Positions 23,001 through 34,359 of a stretch of DNA of 64,000 nucleotides are shown here, one piece after another; position 1 is the first letter of the stretch, and the number at the start of each line of letters is the position of its first letter. The notes beneath the pieces are model-generated. The model was not told the origin of the DNA. It saw nothing but the letters and a program-made list of their open reading frames with translations, and made no database searches. The position numbers and the translations under genes are program-made. Source of the stretch: Erythroxylum novogranatense (lineage: Eukaryota > Streptophyta > Magnoliopsida > Malpighiales > Erythroxylaceae); assembly GCA_029891385.1 (NCBI GenBank), contig CM057231.1, positions 23,777,300 to 23,841,299 on the forward strand, written 5' to 3'.

Positions 23001-24348
23001 CCATGGCGTGGGTAGAAGATTTTTCCGGGTCATCCCCTCCCCCTAAATCCAAAAAACAGGCCAAGGGGAAGAAAAAGAGGAAGGAGGCAGAGACCGGTGA
23101 AGGCGCCGCTTTTCCAGTGGAGCTAAGCCATTCTCTGATGTTCTTGGCCCTCCACCCACCAAGACCAAATCTGTCGTGTCGGCGTCATTGGCGATCGTGC
23201 CAGCGAGTGCAGGCCGAGCGGGAGGGGAAGAGGAGGAGGAAGAGGAGGTGGAGCCACCTCTTAAGAGGAAGAGGATTGTTCGACTTGCTGACATACTGTC
23301 TGGCCCTTCGGGTCAAGGCAGGAAGGAGAAGGAGAGAGAAAGCAAGGGAAAGGGCGTGAAGAGCAGCGACAAGTGGGAGCTGCGATCGGTTTAAAAAGCT
23401 GCATCGATCGGGGACCTCGATGTGTCCCTTCACATTGCTGAGAGGGTCACTCCCCCCATAGACGAGGAGCTCTTGGACTCGATGAGCAATTTGGAGCTGG
23501 GGCCCCGTCTCATCCGTAGCTGTGCGAGAAGTCTGGTGATGTCCTTCGCGATGCACCAACGTATTGAGCAGCTCGACAGGATCAATCGATCGCAAGATCG
23601 GGAAGTCCACGATCTCCTCGAGCAGGTGAAAACTTTGAGGGGCGAGCTTTAGGCTAAGGAAGAGAGAGACGTCTTCCAGGCTCAACTCTCTTCCTTGGAG
23701 GAGGAGAAGAAAACTTGGGAGGAGGCGAGGAGCATTCTACAAGCTCAACTTGCCACTGGGGAGGAAGAGAGGAGCCGATTGATTGCGGCGAAGGACGAGC
23801 TGTTCAGGGAGTGTGAGGACCGGAAGAAGGTGGTAGAGATGGAGCAGGAGCATAGTAAGAAATTCCTCCATGATTGTCATGCAGCGATGGAGGGTAAACA
23901 CAGGACCGAAGATATGTTGAGGGAGTTGCGATGCTCCATTAAGAAGCAGAGGGTCGAGGCGATAAAGCGGTGGAAAAAGCGATTCCTACATGGGGAGTGC
24001 TTGGAGTTCGCCTGCGACTTGACCCTCTCGGTGCTGAAAAGGTGCCATGAGGTTCACGTTCCTGACGGGTCGGAGTGTCCTTCGTTCGAGGATTACGCCG
24101 AGCCGCTGCTTCCCGCTGCTCTCGGTCTTTCCTTGGAGGGAATGAGGGAGAGGGCCGAGGGAGAGCAGACTTTTATTCTGGATGAGGAGCTAGATCTTAG
24201 CTCGGAAGAAGAAGAGGATGTCTCTCCGTTGTCTTCTCCTCCCGATCCTACTGTCGGCCCTTCCTCTGCCGACCCGGTTGTTGGCCCTTGCTCTCCTCCG
24301 GCCGATCCTGCTGCTTGCCCTTCCTCTCCTCCCAAAGGATCAGAGTGA
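23001..24348 (+). pseudogene. Antisense ORF of element B, coiled-coil part
   Basis: It follows a pyrimidine-rich 'tattgttgtgcag' acceptor and opens with MAWVEDFSGSSPPPKSKKQ. Three frames carry it in turn: a basic/acidic low-complexity part with EEEEEEEVEPPLKRKRIVRL (to 23394), a middle part with ERVTPPIDEELLDSMSNLEL (23422-23652), and a long coiled coil from 23660 with EEEKKTWEEARSILQAQL and SIKKQRVEAIKRWKKRF. It ends in an acidic then Pro/Ser-rich tail at 24348. A stop at 23650-23652 and frameshifts near 23170 break it. The domain order (N-terminal gypsy-type domain, then coiled coil) matches the extra ORF of Tat elements as I know it. Function unknown. Confidence 0.65.
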
Positions 24349-24519
24349 ATTGTTTTTCCCTTTGTAAGGCTCATTTGGTCGGGCTTATGACCAGAGCTCT
24401 AATTCTAAGAAATAGAAACTCGTTTTTCATTACCTCTTTTATATGTTAAGGTATTAGACGAACCCCTCGAATAGCAGGTCACGAATGAGTGTGCTCGATG
24501 TGCGTCGATCGGGTGATTT
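24349..24519. other. Spacer after antisense ORF
   Basis: No gene is visible. It may be the 3'UTR of the antisense gene, and it leads into the tandem repeat array. Confidence 0.4.
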
Positions 24520-25376
24520 AGGCCGAGTGATAATGAGGCCGAACTATTCGAGATTTTGTCTTGGGATCCTGGCTGAGCGATAATCGAGATTGATCGATGG
24601 TTCCAAGGATCTTGTCTTGGCAACCTGGTCGATCTATGGTCGAAGCCGAGCTATGGTCCCAAGAATCTTGTCTTGACGACCCGGCCGAACGATAGTTGAG
24701 GTCGATCGAAGGTTCCAAGGATCTTGTCTTGGCAACCTGGTCGATCTATAGTCGAAGCCGAGCTATGGTCCCAAGGATCTTGTCTTGGCGACTCGACCGA
24801 GCGATAGTCGAGGTCGATTGATGGTTCCAAGGATCTTTTCTTGGCAACCTGGTCGATCTATAGTCGAGGCCGAGCTATGGTCCCGAGGATTTTATCTTGG
24901 CGACCAGACCGAGCGATAGTCGAGGTCGATCGATGGTTCCAAGGATCTTCTCTTGGTAACCTAGTTGATCTACAGTCGAGGCCGAGCTATGGTCCTAAGG
25001 ATCTTATCTTGGTGACCCGGTCGAGCGATAGTCGAGGTCGATCGATAGTTCCAAGTATCTTGTCTTGATAATCTGGTCGATTTATAGTCGAGGTTGAGCT
25101 ATGGTCCCAAGGATCTTGTCTTAGCGACCCGGCTGAGCGATAGTCGAGGTCGATCGATGGTTCCAAGGATCTTGTCTTGGTAACCTGGTCGATCTATAGT
25201 CGACGTCGAGCTATGGTCCCAAGGATCTTGTCTTGGTGACCCGGTCGAGTGATAGTCGAGGTCGATCGATAGTTCCAAGGATCTTATCTTGGCAACCTGG
25301 TTGATCTATAGTCGAGGCCAAGCTATGGTCCCAAGGATCTTGTCTTGGCGACCCGGCCGAGCGATAGTCGATGGGA
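24520..25376. repeat. Minisatellite array, 112-bp units of two 56-bp halves
   Basis: The string 'ttccaaggatctt' recurs at 24601, 24713 and 24825 and so on, giving a 112-bp period over about 7.5 units. Each unit has two related halves, one with 'aacctggtcgatctatagtc' and one with 'gacccggccgagcgatagtc', both preceded by 'ccaaggatcttgtcttgg'. The array lies between integrase and the antisense gene, in the 3' non-coding part of B. Confidence 0.9.
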
Positions 25377-25570
25377 TTTTCTACTCTTTGCCAAATTTAA
25401 TAAAATTCCTTCGTGCCGAGAAATCTGAAAACCCCTTTATTGGCGTGGGCCGTTAAAAAACCTGACTGGCAGGGCCAGGAAAAAGGTACCCACAAGTTGT
25501 GTACAAAAGACAGTAATAAACAAAGATGAACTAAAATAAAACTTACCTACTGGTAGAACGCCTTCAAGTT
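25377..25570. other. Spacer after integrase of B
   Basis: Short non-coding stretch between the minisatellite and the stop of integrase. Nothing else is recognised. Confidence 0.4.
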
Positions 25571-26770
25571 TCAAGAGTTCCAGGGCCTCGATAGAATCTT
25601 CCCGTTCGCATCGCGTAGGGTGTAAGAGTCATGCCCGACTTGCTTGATCACTTGATAGGGTCCTTCCCACGCCTGTCCGAGCTTTCCAGGATGTTTCCCA
25701 GCTGCCTCGGCCTTTCGCAGGACGTATCCGCCGACCTTTACATCGCTCGGCTTTACCCTTCTGTTGTAGAACATTGTTGTTTTTTGTTTGACGGCTTCCG
25801 AACGAGCTACTGCCCAATCCCTGTCTTCACTGAGAAGCACGAGTTCTGCTCGGCAGGCTTCATTATTCCGCTCTTCTTCATAGCTCGACACTCTTTGATT
25901 GTGCAGCACCACTTCTACTGGAACTAAGGCTTCTATCCTCAAAGTCATCCTGAACGACGTTTCCCTTGTGGCTAAATTCGGTGTGGTTCTATACGCCCAC
26001 AATACTTCATCTAGTTCTTCTACCCAAGTCTTTCGTCCGTCTAGGCGCTTCTTAAGAGCACTCATTATCTTTTTGTTAGTGTTCTCTGCGAGACTGTTGC
26101 TTTGGGGGTGAGCTACTGAAGTTAACTGTAGCCTTATCTTTAGTCGATCGCAGAAATCTCTAAACTTATCGTTATCGAACTACCGACCATTGTCTGTAAC
26201 CAACACCATAGGCATCCCGAAGCGGCTTAGTATATTTTTCGTTATGAAATTCTCCACCTTCTGCTTGGTAATTGTAGCGATCACTTCCGCTTCTACCCAT
26301 TTGGTGAAGTATTCCACTGCCACTACCAAGAACTTCTTCTATCCAGGACCGAGAGGGAAAGGTCCCAGTATATCCATTCCCCATTGAGCAAAAGGGATAG
26401 GGTGGCTCACGATTTTTATCCTCTCGATCGGTTGATGAGACAGGCTGTCATTTTTCTGGCAAGCCTCACACCGGTCGACTTTTTGCTAGCATTCTTTTCT
26501 CATTGTCGGCCAGTAATACTCTTGTCTGATCAGTCTATGAGCCAACATTCTGCCTCCTACGTGGTTTCCACACATTCCTTCGTGGACTTCGGCCATTGCT
26601 TGCTCTACCTCTTCTTCGCTCAAGCATCGTAGCAGTGGCCAGTTATAAGATCGCTTGTATAAGGTGCCATTAATGACCGTGTATTCGACCGCCTTTATTA
26701 TCAGTTTCTTGGCCTCCGATGTTTCTTCCAGTTTTGTTCCCTCTAGGAGGTACCGTCTGATCGGTTCCAT
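25571..26770 (-). pseudogene. Element B integrase
   Basis: From 26770 downwards the minus strand shows an N-terminal zinc region (EVHEGMCGNHVGGRMLAHRL, YYWPTM, then a CxxC whose first cysteine is kept). It is followed by a core region split by frame changes at about 26480 and 26170. From 26065 it shows LDEVLWAYRTTPNLATRETS, typical of the Tat/Athila integrase C-terminal part, then VLRKAEAAGKHPGKLGQAWEG, the GPY/F-like end (WEGPYQVIKQVG). The enzyme would insert element DNA. The last 164 codons are open; the core is not. Confidence 0.8.
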
Positions 26771-26879
26771 CCAACTCGATCGACCGGTATTTACGTCAAA
26801 AAGTACCTTGGCTTTCTAGATGCTAGGCCGGTCTAGTCGCTCGACCAAAACGTTATTTTTGGCGTCTCGATCTGAAGCC

Positions 26880-27690
26880 ATTTTGGAAAGCGCATCTGCC
26901 TTAGCATTTTGAGCTCGTTCTATCCTACTGTTCAAAATTGCTTAACTCCTGCTTTACCAGCTCTAGGTACTTGATCATGTTGCTCCCCTTGGCTTCATAC
27001 TGCCCAGTGACCTGACCGACCACTACTTGGCTATCGATGTATACCTTTAGATGTTTTACTTCCATTTCCTTGGCTAATTAGAGGTCGGCTATCAGAGCCT
27101 CGTATTCTGCTTCGTTATTGGAGGCCTTGAATTCTAGCTGAAGAGCATATTCCACCTTTTCTTCTTTGTGCGGGCTGATCAACACCACCCCCACTCCGCA
27201 TCCCTCGATATTGGACGACCTGTCAATAAATAAGCTCCAGGCGGGGGATTGCTCACCCTGCGAGTCAGGTTGATTCATTTCTGCAATGAAGTCTGCCAAC
27301 ACCTGTGCCTTGATCGTCGTTCGAGGCTTATATTGTATATCGAACTCCCCCAGCTCCACCGCCCATTTTATTAGTCGACCCGAGGTTTCGGGCTTTTGAA
27401 GGCACTTCCTGAGGGGTTGGTCAGTCCATACCTCGATGGTGTAACTCTGGAAATAAGGCCTTAGCTTCCGTGCTGCCGTTATCAAGGAGAGGCCCAGCTT
27501 TTCTATGGGCGCATACCGCATTTCTGGTCCGGTCAACACCTTGCTGACGTAGTAGATCGGGCGTTGCTCATTTCCCTCCGATCAAACAAGGACTGCGTTG
27601 ATTGACCCCTCCGTGACTGCCAAGTATAGAATCAGATTCTCCCCCTCAACTAGGCTTTGTAGTATGGGTGGGCTAGACAGATATTGCTTT
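26880..27690 (-). pseudogene. Element B RNase H with second RNase H-like domain
   Basis: The first part (27540 to about 27290) contains YAPIEKLGLSLITAARKLRP and TDQPLRKCLQKPE, the end of a gypsy RNase H, and YKPRTTIKAQVLADFIAE. Next comes WSLFIDRSSNIEGCGVGVVL with NNEAEYEALIADL, and in another frame down to about 26940 YIDSQVVVGQVTGQYEAKG. This second block has the aspartate, glutamate and aspartate pattern of the extra archaeal-type RNase H known in Tat elements. A stop at about 27076 splits it. Confidence 0.8.
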
Positions 27691-27695
27691 AAGTG

Positions 27696-28770
27696 TTAAA
27701 ATGCTCTTTCGCATTCATCTGGCCACTGGAACTGGGTCACATCTGCTTTCCTTAAAATTTTGAAAAACGGGAGGCACTTGTCCCCCATCCTGAAAACGAA
27801 TCTGCTCAGAGAGACTATTCGACCGGTCAATATCTGCACATCTTTCAAGCATCGCGGTGAAGGCATTTGAACGATGGCTTTGATTTTCTCTAGATTAGCT
27901 TCAATCCCCCGCTGAGTAATCATAAACCCCAGGAATTTTTCGAATGCCACACCAAAGAAGCATTTTAGAGTTGACTTCATCGAAATTTGTTAAAGTGCGG
28001 AAGACTTCTTTGAGATCTTCCACATGCTCTGCGACCGACTTACTTTTGACCACCATATCATCCACATAGGCCTTGACTGATCGACCGATCTGTTTCTTAA
28101 AAACTTCCATGAAGAGTCGCTGGTAGGTGGACCCCGCATTCTTCAAGCCGAAAGGCATTACTTGGTAGCAATATGTTCCTTGGTCAGTTATAAAGGCGGT
28201 CTTCTCTTCGTCTTCGAGACTCATTTGAATATGATGGTAGCCTGAGAAGGCATCCAAAAACCTGAGGAGTTCATGCCCCGACGTGGAGTCTACCAGCTGA
28301 TCGATTTTGGGCAGAGAAAAACTGTCTTTTGGGCACGGTTTGTTTAAATCAGTGAAGTCAATACACATTCTCCACTTCCGCTTTTCTTCTTTCTGAGTCT
28401 GACGCACAACCATTCCGGTATTTGACTTCCGAATGAACTCGGCGTTGAGTAGCTTTTCTATTTCCTTCTCGATCACCTCTGGTGCTCTCGCTTTGCCACC
28501 GCTTCTTACATCTAAGCGGCTTGTAATCCTGTCGAATACCGAGGAAGTGCGATGCGACCGATCGAGAAATTCCAGGCATGTCGCTCGGTACCCAGACGAA
28601 AACCAATCTATTTTCTACCAAGCAATCCGTGACTTCTTTAACTAGGCCTTTCTGAAGCTCGAAACCTAGATTTGTGAACTTGGAGCAGTCGGCTTCATCT
28701 AGTATGACCTGTTGCGTTTCTTCCACGGGGTTCATCCTCTCCGTCTCCTCATCGGCTCTCACGTCAAGAG
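27696..28770 (-). pseudogene. Element B reverse transcriptase
   Basis: The minus strand encodes an upstream linker, then WRMCIDFTDLNKPCPKDSFS, RFLDAFSGYHHIQM, the AFITDQGTYCYQVMPFGLKN block and the catalytic AYVDDMVVKSK (YVDD at 28057-28068). After a frame change near 27960-27980 it continues as FGVAFEKFLGFMITQRGIEA and then the thumb/connection. All main RT motifs are visible, split into three frames. It copies element RNA to DNA; this copy is inactive through frameshifts. Confidence 0.85.
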
Positions 28771-29011
28771 AGCTCGTCGAGACTACCGCCCCGTCTAGTA
28801 TTTTTGTTTCCGCTAAGTAACATTCCCTAGCGATTCTCTGCTAACCCTTGACAATATCAATTCCGTGAGACGTTGGGAACTTCATTGCTTGGTAGTAGGT
28901 GGAGACAACCGCTCTAAGGGCATTTTGAGTGGCTCGTCCAATTATCGCATTGTACGCCCCTTGAAACTTTACAACCAGGAACTCAACGTCCTTCTCTATC
29001 TGACATCGCTT
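28771..29011 (-). other. Linker between protease and RT of B
   Basis: Part of the pol frame of B with no domain that I can name. Broken minus-strand frames connect protease to RT. Confidence 0.5.
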
Positions 29012-29357
29012 TTATCCGAACTTCACTTTCAAATAGACCCGGGCAAACGGGTAGGCTGATGCTCCAGTTACCCCTTTGATAGGTCCTTCTATAGGCAGTA
29101 GTCGATCATCTGGTACTTCCATATGCTTGAAGGCATCATAATACAACAAGTCGACCGAGTTACCCGTATCAATCATTACCCGCTTCACCTCGTTGTCGTC
29201 CATGTTTAGATTTACTACGAGCACGTCATCATGGGAACAACTAACGCCGTCAAGGTCAGACTCGTCGAACGATATCATCCCCTCGTTCTGCCTCTTTCTT
29301 TTGGCCGACAAGTCTTCGCCGACCTGCCTGGCATATCTCTTTTTTCCTTTAGCAGTG
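29012..29357 (-). pseudogene. Element B protease
   Basis: The minus strand shows KKRYARQVGEDLSAKRK (the gag-protease junction), then ISFDESDLDGVSCSHDDVLV and the active site VMIDTGNSVDLLYYDAF, followed by IKGVTGASAYPFARVYLKV. D-T-G is the aspartic protease site. The frame is open for about 100 codons. It starts right next to insert F, which separates it from gag. Confidence 0.85.
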
Positions 29358-29363
29358 GATCCT

Positions 29364-30897
29364 TGTTAATGAGCATTTTGTATTAATTTTTGATACATAA
29401 TTTGCTTAATTATTGTCCATTTAATATTTAAATTGCATTAATTAAGAGTTGTTTATTTTAATTTTAGGTACATGTTGGATTTGAAACGTTTAATACCGTA
29501 AATCAAGAAAAAAGCTTTTGAAGAAAGCAAAGGTTTAGCATGAAAAATGGAGGGTTAGGTGTGAACGAGGGAACTGGATATTCGAGACATAAAAACTTTA
29601 GAGTGGCTGGCGAAAATCAAGGAACAAAGCAGCTGGAGGTAGAAAGATTTGTGTGCTGTGTGTGAGGCGTGGAGAAAACAAAAGAAAAAAAAACAGAAGA
29701 CAATGGACTGAGTTGGTACAAAAGAGGCGGTGCAAGTAGTCAACCAAGGAACATAAATTGTCACATCAAAGAAAAAAAGAAATGTACGCATGGATTGGAG
29801 AGAAAAAAAACGACAAATAAAAGCAACTTTTGAGACACACAATGCTACAGCCCTCTCTCAAGACTCTCCATACATATCCACACGTTGAAGCAGCATAGGT
29901 GTATGAGAGTGAAAGACATTCATTAAAAGACAAAGGAATTAGCAGCAACGTGAAAAAGAATAGAAGTGTGTGCTGCAACATTTGGTGAAGTTGGTGTGGC
30001 TGTTGGGATAAAAAGATAGCTAGGATGATAAAGAGAGACGTGCGTGCATGGAATAAATAAACAGATACACAGATGTTGACAGCTAGTTGGGTGGAGGAAG
30101 ACTACGTTAGCAGCTAGTGAGTTAAAGAAAAAAAACAAGTGAGACAAAAAATGGGAGAGAAACGTTGAGCTGATGGAAGGTATGGTAGGAGCAAAAGGTG
30201 GCGTTAATAGAGGAGCAGGAGGTGGCGTGAAGAGAGGATAGCTAGGGGGACTTTTCCTTGAAGGATTGGCTCCATACACTCACACGGAAGCTGACCCAAA
30301 AACACTCTCCACTCACTTAATAACACGTTGGTAGCTGGCATAGGAAGAAAAGAAGGAGGAGGTGCAAAGGGCTGAGAGGAGAACGTTTGGGACTGAAGAA
30401 GAAAAACGTTAGCTGGTGAAAATAAGGAGAAGATACGTTGTGCGTGGAGGGGAACTCAACTCCATCAATACATCCATCAAACATACACTCTCCATTCACT
30501 AGTTAACAGCTGCTGGAAACCAAAGGGAATTCACGTTAAGCCCTTACTCCACACATCAAAACTCCCGTAGCAGCCATGTTGAAGGAAATAATTAATTTAA
30601 GCTAGTGGTGGCTTAGGAAAGAGGCACGTTGCAGCTGTGGGAAAGCCATTGATTTACAGTACAACGTCACTCACATACTAAGAAGACATGTTGCAGCTGG
30701 TTTGGTCGGAAAAACAAAAAATTAACGTTGAAGGATAGTGGCTTGAGAAGAACGTTCTGGAAAATAAGCAGTTAAAGGAGATGCGTGGAGATAAAAAATT
30801 GAGCTACTTGTGAAGAGGAAGAAACGTGAGTTGTTGGTGAAGAAAAGTAAACCGGTGGAGATTAAATGTATCGAAGCTAGTTACTCGAGAAAATACA
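29364..30897. mobile_element. Insert F: 1.5-kb solo-LTR-like element
   Basis: It starts TGTTAATGAGC and ends GAGAAAATACA, and is flanked by a perfect 5-bp duplication ATCCT at 29359-29363 and 30898-30902. It has no internal LTR pair, primer site or coding domain, so a solo LTR is the best reading. Recurrent short strings such as ACGTT and CAGCTGG or CAGCTAG are scattered through it. Family not certain; the start is like Athila LTRs, but it does not match element H here. It sits between gag and protease of B. Confidence 0.75.
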
Positions 30898-32361
30898 ATC
30901 CTCCTGCTGCATTTCCACTAAAAATCATGTTAATGACCCTAACCGATCGGTCATCATGTTGTCCAGTGTTTCTGTCGCCTCTTGCCCTGGACTGTCCTCT
31001 CGCATCGCATCGATCATCGGTGTTCGCATTCTGCCTCCCTCCATTCCTATCGTTTCGCCTCCAAGGTTGTTGCCAGTCATCGGGCCGACTAGTCTTATGC
31101 TCATTATCCCGATCGACATTTTGTTCGTGCTTCAAAAATCGACCCAGCCTTCCCCTTTGGATAAGGAATTCGATTTCTCTTTTCAATTTCCAGCAATCTT
31201 CCGTGTCATGACCGATGTCTTTGTGGAAACGGCAATATAAATCCGGGTCCCTATCCTTAGAGGGAGTCTTCATCTTATTGGGTTCTCAGAGAGGTTCCCC
31301 ATCCGCTTTCATAGCCGCCAGTACTTCCGCATATCGTCTGTTGAGCGGAGTGAACTCCCGTCTGTTTCCCTGTCGATCGGTTGGTTTTCTCCAGCTCCAC
31401 TGGCCCTTCTGCCGCTTATGTGAACCATCCACTCTGTCATTTGGCGAACGATCATCCGTCCTACGCTTCGTATTTTTCAGCACTTCTTCGAGCTGAATGT
31501 ACTTATCCATACTGTTTCTTATTTCTGGATAGATCGGGTGATCGAGGGCCAATGACTTTTTCAACTCCTCATCCCTTGTGTTGCTCATAAGTGCTGCCAA
31601 CATGGACGAGTAAGTGAGGTCGGGGACCTCGACTGCTTCATTATTGAACCGAGTGATGAACTCCTGCAAACTTTCGTTCCTTCCTTGGGTCAATTGCATC
31701 ACTTCTAGTGCGGTCTTTTGTGGGCGCTTACTTGTGGCGAATTGATTGAGGAAAAGCAGCCTAAAATCCTCAAAGCAAGTAATGCAACACAGGGGTAAAC
31801 TATTGAACCATCGTCGGGCTCCTTCTTGAAAGGCAGTGCAAAAAGTCTTACACTGAATGGCGTCGGGGACGCAGTGTAAGTTCATCATCGATTGGAAGTG
31901 CTACAAATAGTCTAGGAGATCGGTCTTCCCAGTGTACTTTTCAAGCGTCGGTATTTTGGTGCCGGCCGTCGGGAGGCTATCCAAGATCGTCGGAGTAAAG
32001 GGAGAGTTATATTGAGCTGTTGGACGATCCGGGCGAAAGCTCATGGCTGCATTGATCTGATCGTCCACGATTTTTTCTAGGGCTTCAGCAGGGTGGCGAT
32101 CGGTTGTCATACCGATCTGTCGTCTGGTGACTCTTGTTGTCTTAATTTGAGGCTATAAATCTGGCGAATCAATAGATCAGTCGCTTCCTCAATCTGTTTT
32201 CGGGTGAGGGAGATATGCACGGGCGCAAGAGGATCTGCATCTGAGAGGTGCTGGAGATTCGGGTGCATGTTGGTTCCAACGTTATCTTTCAAAGCTACGC
32301 TCTGTTCTTCTTGTTCTAGGTTTTGAGGTTGCGGTTGATCATTCGAGTCCGAAGACTGCAT
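30898..32361 (-). pseudogene. Element B gag
   Basis: It begins MQSSDSNDQPQPQNLEQEEQ at 32361. Further frames contain FTPTILDSLPTAGTKIPTLE (about 31960), the gag core with FQEGARRWFNSLPL and LTQGRNESLQEFITRFNNEA (31888-31286), and then LYCRFHKDIGHDTEDCWKLK at about 31230, a C-x4-H-x4-H-x3-C-like motif found in Tat gags. It ends VRVINMIFSGNAAGG at the border with insert F. At least two frame changes and a stop near 31280 break it. It is the structural capsid precursor. Confidence 0.8.
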
Positions 32362-32509
32362 GCGGGAAGCATGGTGTGTCGTGATAGGGTGTGTAATAGC
32401 TATGAACCCATCCGATTATCTTGTATTGCCATTCATATGATTATATCGAGTTTACCGCTTCTGCTTTGGTGATCTGCGTGTTTCTGGATGTGGTACCCTG
32501 ATGTTGGGT
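32362..32509. other. Leader of element B
   Basis: Short untranslated stretch between the primer site and gag of B. Nothing else is recognised. Confidence 0.5.
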
Positions 32510-32525
32510 CCCATGGTGGGCGCCA
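32510..32525 (-). other. Primer binding site of element B
   Basis: The minus strand reads TGGCGCCCACCATGGG, two bases inside the 5' LTR. It is of the TGGCGCC type used by Tat elements, though the 3' part differs from the usual tRNA-Asp site. Confidence 0.75.
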
Positions 32526-32527
32526 AT

Positions 32528-32951
32528 TGGTTCAGCCTGGTTCTGGCGAGGCTGCACGTTTCCGTTTGGATCCATAGAGTTGGTTGCTTCTCACGAGAGC
32601 TCCGACTTGAAGGTTCCTGCAAAACAAAGAAGGCACGTCGGGGGTTGTTTCCCGATAAGCTCCTCCGACACTCAAGTTAGTCTTTTTGTGAGGGTAGGTT
32701 CGTTGTGAGCAGAGAAAACTAGGATTATGATCACGTACCTCTATTATGGTAGAGTTATACCTTATATATGGAGCAAATGCTAGGTTTAAGTTTTTACGTA
32801 TACATGGGAGACTTCCACCTGCGAATGGGTCACGGATGCGTGGATTGGGCCTGGCATAGTCGATAGGTATGAGATTGATCCTTGAAAGATGGACCGATCG
32901 ACCCATTTAGTCGTTATGGTGAGTTGGTACCAAAGACGACCAATTCAAGCA
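32528..32951 (-). repeat. 5' LTR of element B (424 bp)
   Basis: It aligns with 11278-11701, same length, from TGGTTCAGCC to CAATTCAAGCA. One difference is CCAGCTT (11352-11358) against CCGACTT (32602-32608). Confidence 0.8.
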
Positions 32952-33423
32952 GTCAAAGTAATTGCGAGTGAACTAATTTTTTTGCAAAACAACTTTTCAG
33001 ATTCTCATCTACAATAAGAATACTCTTATTATTATTGTACATTAATTCTAACATTATTCATAATTATTTTTTATATAATTTATTATACAAATAAATGTTA
33101 ACATCAAAATCAATTTGTAAATATGGTAACCTTAAAAACTTATTTACATTTTTGTAAAATTTTCGAGGATGGATTTTTAGAAAGAAAAGAAATCATGTTA
33201 ATGTGTCACGGGCTGACCATATAACGAGATGCATCGGCTTTTGGACTACAAGATTCTATTTAGATATTTTCCCATCTCCATCTGTGAATAGTGAAGCATA
33301 TGTCGTCCCCGTTCATTGCATTTGTGCAATATCACAAATCTCACACAGCATCTTATTTTGTCCGCCGTGGCTTGATCAGAATCCCACCTTGCAATTTTCA
33401 GAACCATTTAATAATAAAGTATT

Positions 33424-33476
33424 ATATATGTATATGTATATGTATATGTATATATGTATATGTATATGTATATATA
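33424..33476. repeat. (TATATG)n microsatellite
   Basis: About eight interrupted units of TATATG/TATATATG type. Short open frames rich in Tyr-Ile-Cys across it are artefacts of the repeat. Confidence 0.95.
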
Positions 33477-34359
33477 CAAGTTATAAGTTCGAATCTTGTG
33501 TGTAAAAATGAGAAACAGTAATGTTCTCAATCTTCAAAAAGTGAAGTAAGGAGATCTATTTACATTGCAACTACTGACGAGAATATCAGGAAGCTGCATG
33601 CACGGAAATTCCTGAAAACGGAATGGGAAATTAGATGATTTCTTTTCGGTTACTGTCGAGACTAAAAGATTAGCTGCTAATTACAGACGGGGGAAGATCG
33701 ATAAAGAAAAAAGTAGAAATTTAAATCTTGTACGTGATTTTCTCCTGCCAGAGGGCCCAAATATCATTCCATCTTTACATCTCAAAAGAAGATGTGTGTT
33801 AGATCATAATTATTGCCTGCAATTATTGCAAATAATCAACAGAAAGTTGTGCACCACCTCGTTCGATGACAATAAAAACGATTTTACCAAACAATCTGCT
33901 GTTTGTCTCGAGTATAAGAATCAAAATCCAGGGAGCTTTCTAGAATCTGGAAAAGGAAGACAAACGGGATAATGAAAACTAAAAAGAACCGTCAAGAAAA
34001 TAAGAAACCAAGCTATAACTGGTTGTTTGTGCAGGATGGATATCTCTGTGAAGAATATCATGTGTGATAGATAAGTATATTCTTTCATTTTCATGAAATG
34101 CAATAGGTATAATCCAATGTGATATTCCACAATGGGGATAAAAAGGAAAAAAGTTTATGGGCAAAGTAGAGGATGGGACGTACGATCTTTCAACCTTCAG
34201 AAAGTGATGATTGGGATTCAAGGTTCTGACATGCATTATTGTTGAAGCATCCTCAGGTTCAAGTTGTTAGAGAAAGTTGCAGCCTAACCTCTGCTTGTAC
34301 GTCAAACCACGTTTAGTGGCTTAGTTTATCAACTTCATTTATATACAGAAGAGAGGCTT

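Larger units (their letters stand above)
11278..32951 (-). mobile_element. Element B: Ty3/gypsy retrotransposon, Tat type
   Basis: Two 424-bp LTRs (11278-11701 and 32528-32951) bound a minus-strand element. From its 5' end it has a primer site (32510-32525), gag (32361 to 30898), protease (29357 to 29012), RT (28770 to 27696), RNase H (27690 to 26880), integrase (26770 to 25571), a tandem repeat array, an opposite-strand gene and a polypurine tract (11704-11718). Gag sequence style, a second RNase H-like domain and the antisense frame all point to the Tat lineage. It has been interrupted by element C (12826-22578) and insert F (29364-30897); without them and one copy of each TSD it is about 10.4 kb. 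I see no convincing TSD (flanks TAGTT and GTCAA). Multiple stops and frameshifts make it defective. Confidence 0.85.

Noticed and set aside
22479..23033. 184-codon minus-strand frame
   Set aside because: It spans the end of the LTR of C and the antisense gene of B, so it cannot predate the insertion, and has no domain.
24520..25376. Regular repeats resembling a CRISPR array
   Set aside because: Units are continuous 112-bp minisatellite repeats without unique spacers, in a plant retrotransposon.
29364..30897. Minus-strand frames of 60-118 codons in insert F
   Set aside because: Low-complexity Phe/Ser/Pro-rich frames from a purine-rich strand, with no domain.
11278..32951. A TSD for element B (TAGTT against GTCAA)
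   Set aside because: The flanks do not match in any sensible register; the boundary rests on equal LTR length, primer site and polypurine tract.
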